Positions 9,337 to 17,393 of a stretch of 64,000 nt of DNA are shown piece after piece (position 1 is the stretch's first letter; each line of letters begins with the position of its first letter). Below the pieces are notes generated by a model that was not told where the DNA came from, made no database searches, and was given only the letters and a program-made list of their open reading frames with translations. The stretch is from assembly GCA_910578395.1 (NCBI GenBank), contig CAJTPZ010000007.1, positions 1 through 64,000 on the forward strand, written 5' to 3'. Made by a program: the position numbers and the translations under genes. The DNA is from an uncultured Muribaculaceae bacterium (lineage in GTDB: Bacteria > Bacteroidota > Bacteroidia > Bacteroidales > Muribaculaceae).

Positions 9337-9778
9337 AACTGACAGGCAGTGGATGAGGCAGGCTATTGCCGAAGCACGGAAAGCTGCCGCTGCCGGAGAA
9401 GTGCCTATCGGGGCTGTCGTGGTGAGCGGAGGACGTGTGATAGGACGTGGCCATAACATGACCGAACAGTTGCATGATGTCACGGCACATGCTGAGATGA
9501 TTGCTCTTACGGCTGCCTCGCAGGCTCTTGGTGGCAAGTATATGCCTGATGCGACTCTTTATGTCACGGTAGAGCCGTGCTGCATGTGTGCCGGAGCTAT
9601 CGGCTGGAGCCAGATCGGACGCATAGTTTTCGGTGCCACGGATCCAAAGAGGGGATATGTTTCGATAGTCGGTGCCGGAAAAACGCCGTTTCATCCCAAG
9701 GCAACAGTGCAGTCAGGTCTGATGGAGGAGGAATCAGCCGCTATGATGCGTGATTTTTTTGCTCAGAAGCGACGTTAA
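9326..9778 (+). CDS. tadA: tRNA-specific adenosine deaminase
   Basis: A zinc deaminase that converts A34 to inosine in tRNA-Arg, needed to read CGN codons. The cytidine-deaminase-like signature is complete: HAEMIAL supplies the zinc His and catalytic Glu, and PCCMCAG supplies the two zinc Cys. The length, 150 residues, is normal. I prefer ATG at 9326 over GTG at 9323; AAAGGAG at 9309-9315 is a plausible ribosome-binding site. The start lies inside the end of the HD gene. A strong terminator follows. Guanine deaminase is the main alternative, but the helix-rich C-terminus and length favour TadA. Confidence 0.88.
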   Translation: MFSETDRQWMRQAIAEARKAAAAGEVPIGAVVVSGGRVIGRGHNMTEQLHDVTAHAEMIALTAASQALGGKYMPDATLYVTVEPCCMCAGAIGWSQIGRIVFGATDPKRGYVSIVGAGKTPFHPKATVQSGLMEEESAAMMRDFFAQKRR

Positions 9779-9812
9779 GCAGATTGTAACTGTTTATATT
9801 TTGCAAGTATAT

Positions 9813-9851
9813 AATAATAATGGATGCCCGCTGCGGGCATCCATTATTATT
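9813..9851. terminator. Strong bidirectional terminator between tadA and susD
   Basis: The arms 9813-9830 and 9834-9851 pair perfectly over 18 bp around a 3-nt loop. The inner 9 bp (GGATGCCCG) are GC-rich and the outer part is A/T-rich on both sides, so it can end transcription from both convergent operons. Confidence 0.85.
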
Positions 9852-9870
9852 TAATGTTATGGTTGGTATT

Positions 9871-11652
9871 TTACCATCCGGGGTTGTTGGGTGAAAGTGC
9901 CGGGCTGCGCTCGATCTCGTATGGAGAGATGGGCCAGAGTTCCATGCGCGGATCATAAGTGCGGGTGAATACAGTGTTGCCGAAGATATCAATGGCATCT
10001 TTCATCACATCGCCGTAAATGCCCCAACGCTTCAGATCGAAGTAGCGGTGTCCTTCCAGACAAAGCTCGCGGGCGCGTTCGTCGCGGATGCGTTTTGTCA
10101 TCTCATCTTTGTTGTTTACCTGCATCCAGCTGTCGCCGTTGTTGATTTTGGGCATATTCACTCGTGCACGTATCTTGTTGAGTTCCTTGATTGCATTAGT
10201 CAGATCGTTCATCTCGTTGTAGCACTCGGATAGCATAAGTATCACGTCGCCGAGACGTATGAACGGGAACTCATAGGGCGTGCGGTTGTATTCGCCCCAG
10301 TAGCCGTCGAGGTTGCCGGTCGGAATCCATTTGCGGCAGAAGTAGCTCTTCCAGCCTTCTGAGTTGTAGATGAATCCTTGAGTCTGATAGGGTGCGCCTC
10401 CATTTCCGTTGGTCACGACATATATCATGATGCCGGGAATCGACTGGTCGGGAGAACCGAGATATTGTGCGTAGGGCGCTATGATGTTGAGGTGGCACCG
10501 CGGGTCACGGTTGCGGTATGCATCGACAATCTTTGTAGTGTCGGCATCGAAGTAAAATTCGATCTTCTTACCGGCTTTGTCGAGCTGGACCTGGAAAAGT
10601 TTTTCGCGCTCGGCGGGAGTTTTGGTTGTCCATCCCTTGAAAAAATCTCCGGGTTTCGAGGAGTATTCGTCAACACGTTCCCAGTCAAAGGGTTTTCCGT
10701 CAGGGAATTCATACATTTCCATCAGAGTGTTTGACGGAACGACGTGGTTTGAAGCGATGTTGCGCATTGTGCCTTTGTTGCCGAGGTAGGTGCAAAGGTC
10801 CATGCCATAGCCTGCGACATTGCCGTCGATCGACTGCAACGAGAAGATCATCTCTTTACTGCGCATACCGTTGTATATGCGGAAGAGTTCGTTGTAGTCG
10901 GGGTGGAGTTCATAACCATAGTCATTGGTCTTGTTGTAGATGATCTCCTCAAAGTCGGCGGCAGCTTTGTCGTATTCTTTGGCATACAGATATACTTTAC
11001 CGCGTAGAGCGTAGGCCGCTCCTTTTGTGACACGTCCGTAGGAGCTTGAGTCCCAGCTTATCGGAAGATTCTCGATCGCATATTTGAGATCGTCCAGAAT
11101 CTTGCCGCGCACAGTGGCAACATCTTCTCTCGGATTGTTGAGCGTCTGGTATTGGTCATTGATTATGCAGCTCTCATCGTAGTATGGAACAGCACCCCAG
11201 AGGTTTATCAGCTCGAAGTAGGAGAACGCACGCATGAAGCGCAGTTCAGCGAGATAGATGTTTTTGGAGTTAGTCGAGAACAAGGCATCGTCCATTGCCG
11301 TTATCGAGCGTATAGCGGTATTGGAGGAGTGTATCACCTGATAGACATATTGCCAGTGATTCAGGCATGCTCCCTCAGTGGATGAAAAAGATGTGCCGCG
11401 GGCAATATTGCCATATATCGTTGTGGTCGAGAAGGTAAGATCGGAGATCTGGTCAAACATGAACTCAAGACCGAATGCCCAGTTGGATTTTACCAGTGAA
11501 TAAACGCCGGTGGTACCTTGTTTGGCATGATCCTCTGTTTGCCAGAAAGTATTGTCTGACAAGTGTGTCGGATCAATGTAGTCGAGAGACTCGCAACTGC
11601 CAAGAAGCAACGCCGATCCGACAAGAGCTTTAAGAAATATATTTTTTTTCAT
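9871..11652 (-). CDS. SusD/RagB-family outer-membrane glycan-binding lipoprotein
   Basis: The surface lid that binds glycan or peptide ligand above its SusC channel. The mature protein begins at the lipobox Cys (LLGSC, about residue 20), followed by SLDYIDPTHLSDNTFW, typical of SusD. The fold is mainly helical tetratricopeptide-like repeats (for example YLAELRFMRAFSYFELINLWG and GAAYALRGKVYLYAKEYDKAAADFEEI), and the end (RRYFDLKRWG-like segment, then MELWPISPYEIERSPALSPN) matches the family. I chose ATG at 11652; ATG at 11661 would add MAT. It follows susC by a short gap in one operon. Ligand is not predictable from sequence. Confidence 0.94.
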   Translation of the reverse strand: MKKNIFLKALVGSALLLGSCESLDYIDPTHLSDNTFWQTEDHAKQGTTGVYSLVKSNWAFGLEFMFDQISDLTFSTTTIYGNIARGTSFSSTEGACLNHWQYVYQVIHSSNTAIRSITAMDDALFSTNSKNIYLAELRFMRAFSYFELINLWGAVPYYDESCIINDQYQTLNNPREDVATVRGKILDDLKYAIENLPISWDSSSYGRVTKGAAYALRGKVYLYAKEYDKAAADFEEIIYNKTNDYGYELHPDYNELFRIYNGMRSKEMIFSLQSIDGNVAGYGMDLCTYLGNKGTMRNIASNHVVPSNTLMEMYEFPDGKPFDWERVDEYSSKPGDFFKGWTTKTPAEREKLFQVQLDKAGKKIEFYFDADTTKIVDAYRNRDPRCHLNIIAPYAQYLGSPDQSIPGIMIYVVTNGNGGAPYQTQGFIYNSEGWKSYFCRKWIPTGNLDGYWGEYNRTPYEFPFIRLGDVILMLSECYNEMNDLTNAIKELNKIRARVNMPKINNGDSWMQVNNKDEMTKRIRDERARELCLEGHRYFDLKRWGIYGDVMKDAIDIFGNTVFTRTYDPRMELWPISPYEIERSPALSPNNPGW

Positions 11653-11672
11653 TGTAGCCATTGTAATTACGT

Positions 11673-14600
11673 TTAGAATGTGACGTTAACACCTAATGAC
11701 ATCTGTCGGAGCGAAGGATAGCCTACGCCGCTCACGATTTCAGGATCCCAACCTGGGAAGCTGGTAATTGTAAACAGGTTGTCCATTGAGGTGTAGACTT
11801 TCAGGTTCTCGACAAAAAACTTCTTGGATATGGATTGCGGAAGGTTGTAGGAGAACGTCAGGTTCTTCAGGCGCAGATAGGATGCGTTGTGCACAAATGC
11901 CGTAGATGCGACCTGGTTCTTGGAGTCGGACGAATAACGCAGGATAGGATACTTTGAACCGTAGGGATTCTCGGGTGTCCATGAGTTTTCCACGATATCT
12001 TTCATGATGGTCTGACCATCGGCAGTGATGAAACGGAACGCCTGGTTGTTGTAATATACATTGTAGTCTCCTACGCCCTGGAACAACAGCTGGAGTGAAA
12101 AGTCTTTCCATGTAGCGCCAAGGTTGAAGCCATAAGAGATTGCCGGGAAATTACCGCTGCCTACCTCTATGCGGTCGTTGTAGTCGAGCTTGCCGTCGCC
12201 ATTGGTGTCCTTGTATAGGAAGTCGCCGAGCTGCGGACGCTGGAATGTCGCGAAGTAATTGCCTTTGCCTTCAGCGTTGCTCTTGTCAGCAAGGCTCTGC
12301 ACATAATTGAGGTCATTCTGGTCGCGCACGATGCGGTCGATGTCCATCACATATAGCTGGTTGATAGGCTTGCCTTCTTCGTTTTTGAATACGCCGCTGA
12401 TATTTGTCTGGCCACCATACTCCTTGATCTCGTTGTGATTGTAAGAGAGGTTGAATCCGATGTTGTATGTCACGTTACCGATACGGTCGGTCCAGGTTCC
12501 GTCGATTTCAAAACCGTTGTTTTTCACTCGTCCGGCGTTGGTTGTCGGTATCGCTGTTGTACCATGTGAATAGGGGGCCGGGATTGACATGAGGATGCCT
12601 TTGGTGTCCTTATCGTAATATTCGAGGCTACCCGACAGACGTCCGTCAAACAGTCCGTAATCGATACCTACGTTAGTGACATAGGTGGTTTCCCATGACA
12701 GTTTGGTATTTGACAGAGCCTGGTAATATCCGGCGTTGATGGTGTTGCCAAGAATTGTGTTGGATGCATTATAGAGAGCCTGCCATGCATAGTTGCCTAC
12801 AGTGTTGTTGCCAAGACCGCCGTAGGATGCACGGAGCTTGAGTGAGCTCAGCCAATTACGCGAGTTCTCCATGAAGTTTTCCTCAGAGATGCGCCAACCG
12901 GCAGATACCGACGGGAACCATCCCCAACGGTGTCCGGGAGCGAAACGTGAAGAGCCGTCGGCTCGAAGATTGCCTTCAAGCATGTATTTGTCATCCCACA
13001 CGAAATTGACGCGGCCAAAGTAGGAACGGAGAGCCCATTCGGTGAAGTAACCGTTGGTGCGGCCTACTGTCGGATATGCGTCGAGAGTCGATAGGCTCTG
13101 GTCGCCGTCGTATTTCAGATAAGTGTCATATTCATATTTCTGATACTCCTGAGCCGCTCCGAGAAGTATGGTTGCGTCGAGTTTGTCGTTGAAAGCCTTG
13201 AAGTTGTAGTTGGCTGTTATGTCGCTGGTGCGGTAGATCCACCAGTAATTGTAGCGGCGCACGTAGTTACGCACAAGTCCGGTTGTAAGAGGATATAGGT
13301 CAACTCCGCCGGCGTCGTTGAGCACGTAACGGTAGAGAGGCTTGTCGGTAAGGATGTGGTACAGGTTGTTTTCCTTATAGTTGTAGGTATAAGAGGCTTC
13401 GACAGTGAGACCCTTCACCGGTTTCACGCGCAGATACATCTTGGGGATGATACTGCGGGTCTTGTTGGGGAACTCGTTTTTGAAGAACCAGTTGCGTCGA
13501 TATGGATTTGCATTGGACACATTCTGTTCCTCTGGGTTCTGTATGCCGCCATAAGTGCCGGTCTCCTTGTCGTAGAGATTCATGCCGGGCACGGTATTGA
13601 AGCCACCGTAGCCGAATACCACATCACCTCCGTTGGTTGCGTTGTCGGCGCTTGTGTCGCTTGAGTCGATAAATCCGTAGATGTTCATTCCGGCTGTGAT
13701 CCAGGGCTTGATGTCTACTTCAAGGTTGGAACGCATCTGATAGCGGCTATATTGTGTGCCTGTTGTCATGCCGGGGTTGTGTATGTAGCCGAGTGACATG
13801 TTGTAGCGCACGGTTTCGGTGCCGCCGGTGACGGATATGTTGTGGTTCTGCACGATATTCACATCACGGAAAGCATGATCCTGCCAGTCGGTGTTGGGAT
13901 ATACGCGGGGATTTCTGCCGGCATCGTTGCGCCACTCGTTGATTTTTTCCTGCGAGAATCGAGCGGCTACACCATTGTTGGCACGTGCCTGATTCTGGAT
14001 TTCCATGTAATCGGCATAGTTGCTGACGATGTCGAAACGCTTGGCCATGGTTTCAAATGACACGTTGCCGGAGTAGGTTACGCGGGCTGTTCCTGCCTTG
14101 CCCTTTTTGGTGGTGATGAGAATTACACCATTGGCTGCACGTGAGCCATATATAGCTGACGAGGCAGCGTCCTTAAGTACCGAGATCGATTCGATGTCGA
14201 GCGGGTTTATGTCGGATATCGAGGCATTGGGTAGACCGTCGATTACTACAAGAGGATCGGCATTGTTGAATGTGCCTACACCGCGCACACGTATAGTCTG
14301 TTGCTCATAGCCGGGTGTGTTACCGCCCGAATTGACTATGGAAAGACCTGCAGAAAGACCTGCCAGCGCGTTAGTGGCGTTTGTAACCGGACGATCCTCA
14401 AGTGCACCGACTTTTACCGACGAAACAGCGCCGGTCATGTTCACTTTCTTCTGTGTGCCGTAGCCTACAGTTACCACTTCGTCAAGTACGGTTGAGCTTT
14501 CCTGCAAAACGATCTTGAATTCTGTTTGACCGTTTATTTTAATCTCTTGAGTCGTGTAGCCTATATAGCTTACCACAAGAGTGCCGTTGGAAGGAGCTGT

Positions 14601-14906
14601 CAGTGTGAATTTGCCGTCTAAGTCGGTTGATGCTCCGTTTTGGGTTCCTTTGACTGCGACGGTTGCACCTGTGAGAGGTTCATCGCTTGAATCTACAACC
14701 GTGCCGGTGACAGTTATCGTCTGCGCTGACAGCGGCAGACTGACAAGTGCCATTAACAGTGCTATGACCACTGTCTTAAAGCATTGATTTGTCTTCACGT
14801 TGATAGGATTTAGTTTATGATTAGGTTTTGCTATTAAACCAAAAGGACATCTTTGACCGGGCATCAATATCTCGGAACTGTTCTCCAGGTCGTTAAAAAC
14901 ACTCAT
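11673..14906 (-). CDS. SusC/RagA-family TonB-dependent outer-membrane transporter
   Basis: A TonB-dependent importer of oligosaccharide or peptide. Order: signal peptide (core TVVIALLMALVSLPLSAQ), carboxypeptidase-D-like domain (TITVTGTVVDSSDEPLTGATV, about 60-130), plug domain with the SusC signature (plug motif near DPLVVIDGLPNASI and the SAAIYGSRAANGVILITTKKG-type segment), then a 22-strand barrel ending in the aromatic residue of GVNVTF. The frame allows ATG at 14906, ATG at 14864 or GTG at 14798; the last would start right at the signal peptide, the first leaves about 36 extra residues. No correctly oriented promoter is visible upstream; instead an apparent invertible promoter segment lies at 14916-15155. 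Confidence 0.94.
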   Translation of the reverse strand: MSVFNDLENSSEILMPGQRCPFGLIAKPNHKLNPINVKTNQCFKTVVIALLMALVSLPLSAQTITVTGTVVDSSDEPLTGATVAVKGTQNGASTDLDGKFTLTAPSNGTLVVSYIGYTTQEIKINGQTEFKIVLQESSTVLDEVVTVGYGTQKKVNMTGAVSSVKVGALEDRPVTNATNALAGLSAGLSIVNSGGNTPGYEQQTIRVRGVGTFNNADPLVVIDGLPNASISDINPLDIESISVLKDAASSAIYGSRAANGVILITTKKGKAGTARVTYSGNVSFETMAKRFDIVSNYADYMEIQNQARANNGVAARFSQEKINEWRNDAGRNPRVYPNTDWQDHAFRDVNIVQNHNISVTGGTETVRYNMSLGYIHNPGMTTGTQYSRYQMRSNLEVDIKPWITAGMNIYGFIDSSDTSADNATNGGDVVFGYGGFNTVPGMNLYDKETGTYGGIQNPEEQNVSNANPYRRNWFFKNEFPNKTRSIIPKMYLRVKPVKGLTVEASYTYNYKENNLYHILTDKPLYRYVLNDAGGVDLYPLTTGLVRNYVRRYNYWWIYRTSDITANYNFKAFNDKLDATILLGAAQEYQKYEYDTYLKYDGDQSLSTLDAYPTVGRTNGYFTEWALRSYFGRVNFVWDDKYMLEGNLRADGSSRFAPGHRWGWFPSVSAGWRISEENFMENSRNWLSSLKLRASYGGLGNNTVGNYAWQALYNASNTILGNTINAGYYQALSNTKLSWETTYVTNVGIDYGLFDGRLSGSLEYYDKDTKGILMSIPAPYSHGTTAIPTTNAGRVKNNGFEIDGTWTDRIGNVTYNIGFNLSYNHNEIKEYGGQTNISGVFKNEEGKPINQLYVMDIDRIVRDQNDLNYVQSLADKSNAEGKGNYFATFQRPQLGDFLYKDTNGDGKLDYNDRIEVGSGNFPAISYGFNLGATWKDFSLQLLFQGVGDYNVYYNNQAFRFITADGQTIMKDIVENSWTPENPYGSKYPILRYSSDSKNQVASTAFVHNASYLRLKNLTFSYNLPQSISKKFFVENLKVYTSMDNLFTITSFPGWDPEIVSGVGYPSLRQMSLGVNVTF

Positions 14907-14915
14907 TTTTTAAGC

Positions 14916-14931
14916 TCTCTTGGTAAGAGAT
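14916..14931 (+). repeat. Left inverted repeat of the predicted invertible segment
   Basis: TCTCTTGGTAAGAGAT. The site is itself a palindrome (TCTCTT / AAGAGA) around an asymmetric centre GGT. Its exact inverse is at 15140-15155. It lies 9 bases before the susC ATG at 14906. Confidence 0.75.
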
Positions 14932-15105
14932 GCTTTTGATTTGGCTAAGATACCAAATTTTTGTAAAATCAAAGTGAATTAAATTAAAAAATATTGATTT
15001 CTTTAAAATTTTATCAATTTTAATTATTCTTCAGAGGTGTTCATAAGTGTGTTGATTAGAGCATTTGTATTGTTGTTTTTCAAATACGGCAAAATGCCTG
15101 TATAA

Positions 15106-15113
15106 TACGTTTG
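15106..15113 (+). promoter_or_regulatory. Promoter box inside the predicted invertible segment, pointing away from susC
   Basis: TACGTTTG is a full TAnnTTTG match on the plus strand. Inversion between the two 16-bp sites would move it to 14958-14965 on the minus strand, about 50 bases before the susC ATG, an ideal position to drive susCD. As read, it faces pfkA. Confidence 0.6.
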
Positions 15114-15139
15114 TTAATAGCTTGTTATGATTCGTGCGT

Positions 15140-15155
15140 ATCTCTTACCAAGAGA
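15140..15155 (-). repeat. Right inverted repeat of the predicted invertible segment
   Basis: The plus strand reads ATCTCTTACCAAGAGA, the exact inverse of 14916-14931. The central ACC is reversed relative to the left site while the outer AAGAGATGC arm is shared, as in recombinase crossover sites. Confidence 0.75.
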
Positions 15156-15240
15156 TGCACACAACACGATAAGTTGTAGACGGTGTGTGGATGGAATGTA
15201 AAAATATGTATGCGCTTAGGGGCACATAAATTTTTTATAC

Positions 15241-15248
15241 TATCTTTA
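15241..15248 (+). promoter_or_regulatory. Near-consensus -7 box for pfkA
   Basis: TATCTTTA differs from TAnnTTTG in the last base only and lies 26 bases before the pfkA ATG. Confidence 0.5.
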
Positions 15249-15273
15249 GGTCTCTAAAAAGTCTGTATAAAAT

Positions 15274-16254
15274 ATGGCAGAAATCAAGTGCATAGGCATC
15301 CTCACTTCTGGAGGAGATGCTCCGGGCATGAATGCGGCAATACGTGCCGTGACACGTGCCGGTATTTTCAGCGGTCTGAAGGTCAAAGGTATTTATCGTG
15401 GTTATCGCGGTTTGCTTACCGACGAGATAGTTGAGTTCCACACACAGAATGTATCAAACATCATTCAGATGGGTGGTACTATTTTAAAGACGGCACGTTG
15501 CAAGGAGTTTACGACCCCCGAAGGCCGCCAGCTTGCCTATGACACTATGCGTCGTCATGAGATCGACGCTCTGGTGGTAATCGGAGGCGACGGTTCGCTT
15601 ACCGGCGCGCGCATATTTGCCAACGAGTTCAACCTGCCTGTCATCGGGCTTCCCGGAACGATCGACAATGATCTCTATGGCACTGACACGACTATCGGTT
15701 ACGACACAGCCCTAAACACGATCATGGAGTGTGTCGACAAGATACGTGATACTGCGACTTCCCACGAGCGCCTGTTCTTTATTGAGGTCATGGGACGTGA
15801 TGCCGGATTCCTCGCTTTGAACGGTGCTATCGCGTCGGGAGCCGAAGCTGCTATAATCCCAGAGATTTCGACTGAGGTCGATCAGCTGGCAGAGCTGATC
15901 CAAAACGGATTCCGCAAGAGTAAGAATTCATCGATAGTCCTTGTCGCCGAAAGTCCTGTCACTGGTGGTGCTATGGCTATGGCCGAACGCGTTAAAAACG
16001 AGTATCCGGCTTATGATGTGCGTGTGTCAATTCTCGGTCATCTGCAACGCGGCGGATCGCCTACGGCCCACGACCGTATTCTTGCTTCCCGCATGGGGGC
16101 TGCCGCTATCGATGCCTTGCTCGACGATCAGCGAAATGTCATGATCGGGATCAAAAACGATGATATCGTCTATGTGCCTATCACAAAGGCTATCAAAAAC
16201 GACAAACCTATAAACCGCGAACTGCTCAGCACACTGCGTCGCCTGTCAATATAA
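15274..16254 (+). CDS. pfkA: ATP-dependent 6-phosphofructokinase
   Basis: Phosphorylates fructose 6-phosphate to fructose 1,6-bisphosphate, the committed step of glycolysis, in the cytoplasm. Visible motifs are the N-terminal ATP loop SGGDAPGMNAAIR (about 12-24), GGDGSLTGA (about 106-114) and the catalytic segment PGTIDNDLYGTDTTIG (about 128-143), whose GGDGS form indicates ATP use rather than pyrophosphate. Length 326 is typical of bacterial PFK-A. The gene is followed tail to tail, with a 9-base overlap, by the chromate-type transporter gene. Besides its own near-consensus promoter, it may receive transcripts from the outward-facing promoter of the upstream invertible segment. Confidence 0.96.
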   Translation: MAEIKCIGILTSGGDAPGMNAAIRAVTRAGIFSGLKVKGIYRGYRGLLTDEIVEFHTQNVSNIIQMGGTILKTARCKEFTTPEGRQLAYDTMRRHEIDALVVIGGDGSLTGARIFANEFNLPVIGLPGTIDNDLYGTDTTIGYDTALNTIMECVDKIRDTATSHERLFFIEVMGRDAGFLALNGAIASGAEAAIIPEISTEVDQLAELIQNGFRKSKNSSIVLVAESPVTGGAMAMAERVKNEYPAYDVRVSILGHLQRGGSPTAHDRILASRMGAAAIDALLDDQRNVMIGIKNDDIVYVPITKAIKNDKPINRELLSTLRRLSI

Positions 16255-16812
16255 GATGTATCCGGCTACACCGGCAATCACTATCACAAGGATAGGATGC
16301 AGTCGGGCGAAATAAACCAACACAAAGGCACCTGCGCACATGCAGGTGCTTTTTATTATGTCGGAGGTTGTGGTACCGAAGTTTTCTTCATTCATAAGCA
16401 GAAGTGCAGCCGAGGCAATCAGGCCTATCACAACTGGCCGCAGCCCGGCAAAGACACCTTTTATTACAGCGCTCTCCCTGTGTCGTGTTATGAAGTGGCT
16501 TGCGTAGGCTACAAGCAGAAATGAAGGCAACACTACCACAAGAGTGCATAGAAGAGATCCGAGCACACCCCACCACCAGCCTTCGAAACCGGCTTCTGCG
16601 GGCACGGCGTATCCTATATATGTGGCCGAGTTAATACCTATAGGGCCGGGGGTCATCTGTGAGATCGCGACTATGTCGGTAAACATTTTCTCGCTTACCC
16701 ACCCCGGGCCGACTACCTCACGCTCAATTAGTGAAAGCATGGCATATCCGCCGCCAAACCCGAAGAGTCCGATCTTCAGGTAGCTCCATATCAGGTTGAG
16801 ATATACGCTCAT
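16246..16812 (-). CDS. Chromate-transporter (CHR) family protein, half-size, second subunit
   Basis: A 188-residue inner-membrane protein of the CHR family, which exports chromate or related anions. The family hallmark FGGGYAMLSLIEREVV and the MTPGPIGINSATYIGY segment are in the N-terminal part, followed by several hydrophobic helices. It is one CHR domain only; together with the preceding half-size gene it would build the two-domain transporter seen in longer ChrA proteins. Its ATG overlaps the stop of the first subunit (ATGA), so the two are coupled. The transported anion is not known; chromate is the family name only. Confidence 0.86.
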   Translation of the reverse strand: MSVYLNLIWSYLKIGLFGFGGGYAMLSLIEREVVGPGWVSEKMFTDIVAISQMTPGPIGINSATYIGYAVPAEAGFEGWWWGVLGSLLCTLVVVLPSFLLVAYASHFITRHRESAVIKGVFAGLRPVVIGLIASAALLLMNEENFGTTTSDIIKSTCMCAGAFVLVYFARLHPILVIVIAGVAGYILY

Positions 16813-17393
16813 GATCTGTCCTCCTTCCTGGATTTTTTAAGTCCGCGGCGGCAGTGGAAAAAGTAGCCTGCCGCACCACCGAGTATGATGAAAAGTATTG
16901 GATTGGATATCCAGGGTAGCTTTGACCAGATAAGCAGTGCCACAACTACGGGTATCCACAGTGTTTTCCAGGAGATTCCTGCTGATTTGGCCGAGGTGAG
17001 CACCGGTGCGATTATCAAAGCTGTCACAGCCGGACGTATGCCTTTGAAGATAGCCGATACGGTCTCGTTGTTTTTTATAAGATCGGGAGTGAGAAAAATC
17101 GCTATTGCCAGTATTATTAGAAATGGCAGGATGATTGTGCCTGTTGCCGCACAGATACTGCCCCGCATACCTTTGAGTTTGTCGCCAACAGCTACCGAAA
17201 TGTTCACGGCGAGTATGCCAGGCAATGACTGCGCTATGGCAAGCTGGTTCAGAAATTCCTCGCGGTCGATCCAGCCATGTCGGTCGACTACCTCTTTTTC
17301 TATAAGTGATATCATTGCCCATCCTCCGCCGAATGTGAATCCTCCGATCTTGAAAAATGAGCTGAATAGCTGCCAGTAAATGTTATTTCTCAT
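16809..17393 (-). CDS. Chromate-transporter (CHR) family protein, half-size, first subunit
   Basis: A 194-residue inner-membrane protein of the same family as its neighbour. It shows FFKIGGFTFGGGWAMISLIEKEVV at the N-terminus and AIAQSLPGILAVNISVAVG, equivalent to the partner's motif, then four or five membrane helices. I start it at ATG 17393 (MRNNIYWQ); the longer frame to 17582 would run through the coding end of the FAD dehydrogenase gene and adds a non-hydrophobic, Arg-rich tail. The start overlaps that gene's stop by 11 bases. The two half-size genes form a heterodimer in known short-chain CHR pairs. Confidence 0.87.
   Translation of the reverse strand: MRNNIYWQLFSSFFKIGGFTFGGGWAMISLIEKEVVDRHGWIDREEFLNQLAIAQSLPGILAVNISVAVGDKLKGMRGSICAATGTIILPFLIILAIAIFLTPDLIKNNETVSAIFKGIRPAVTALIIAPVLTSAKSAGISWKTLWIPVVVALLIWSKLPWISNPILFIILGGAAGYFFHCRRGLKKSRKEDRS

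Larger units (their letters stand above)
14907..15273. other. susC-pfkA intergenic region with predicted invertible promoter
   Basis: This AT-rich stretch of 367 bases separates divergent genes. It holds two inverted 16-bp sites, one full -7 box pointing right inside them, and a near-consensus pfkA promoter. No leftward TAnnTTTG box is found between susC and the right-hand site. Confidence 0.75.

Noticed and set aside
14916..15155. The 16-bp sites as a transposon end pair
   Set aside because: There is no transposase between them and the segment is only about 240 bases with a promoter, so an invertible promoter or operator pair fits better.
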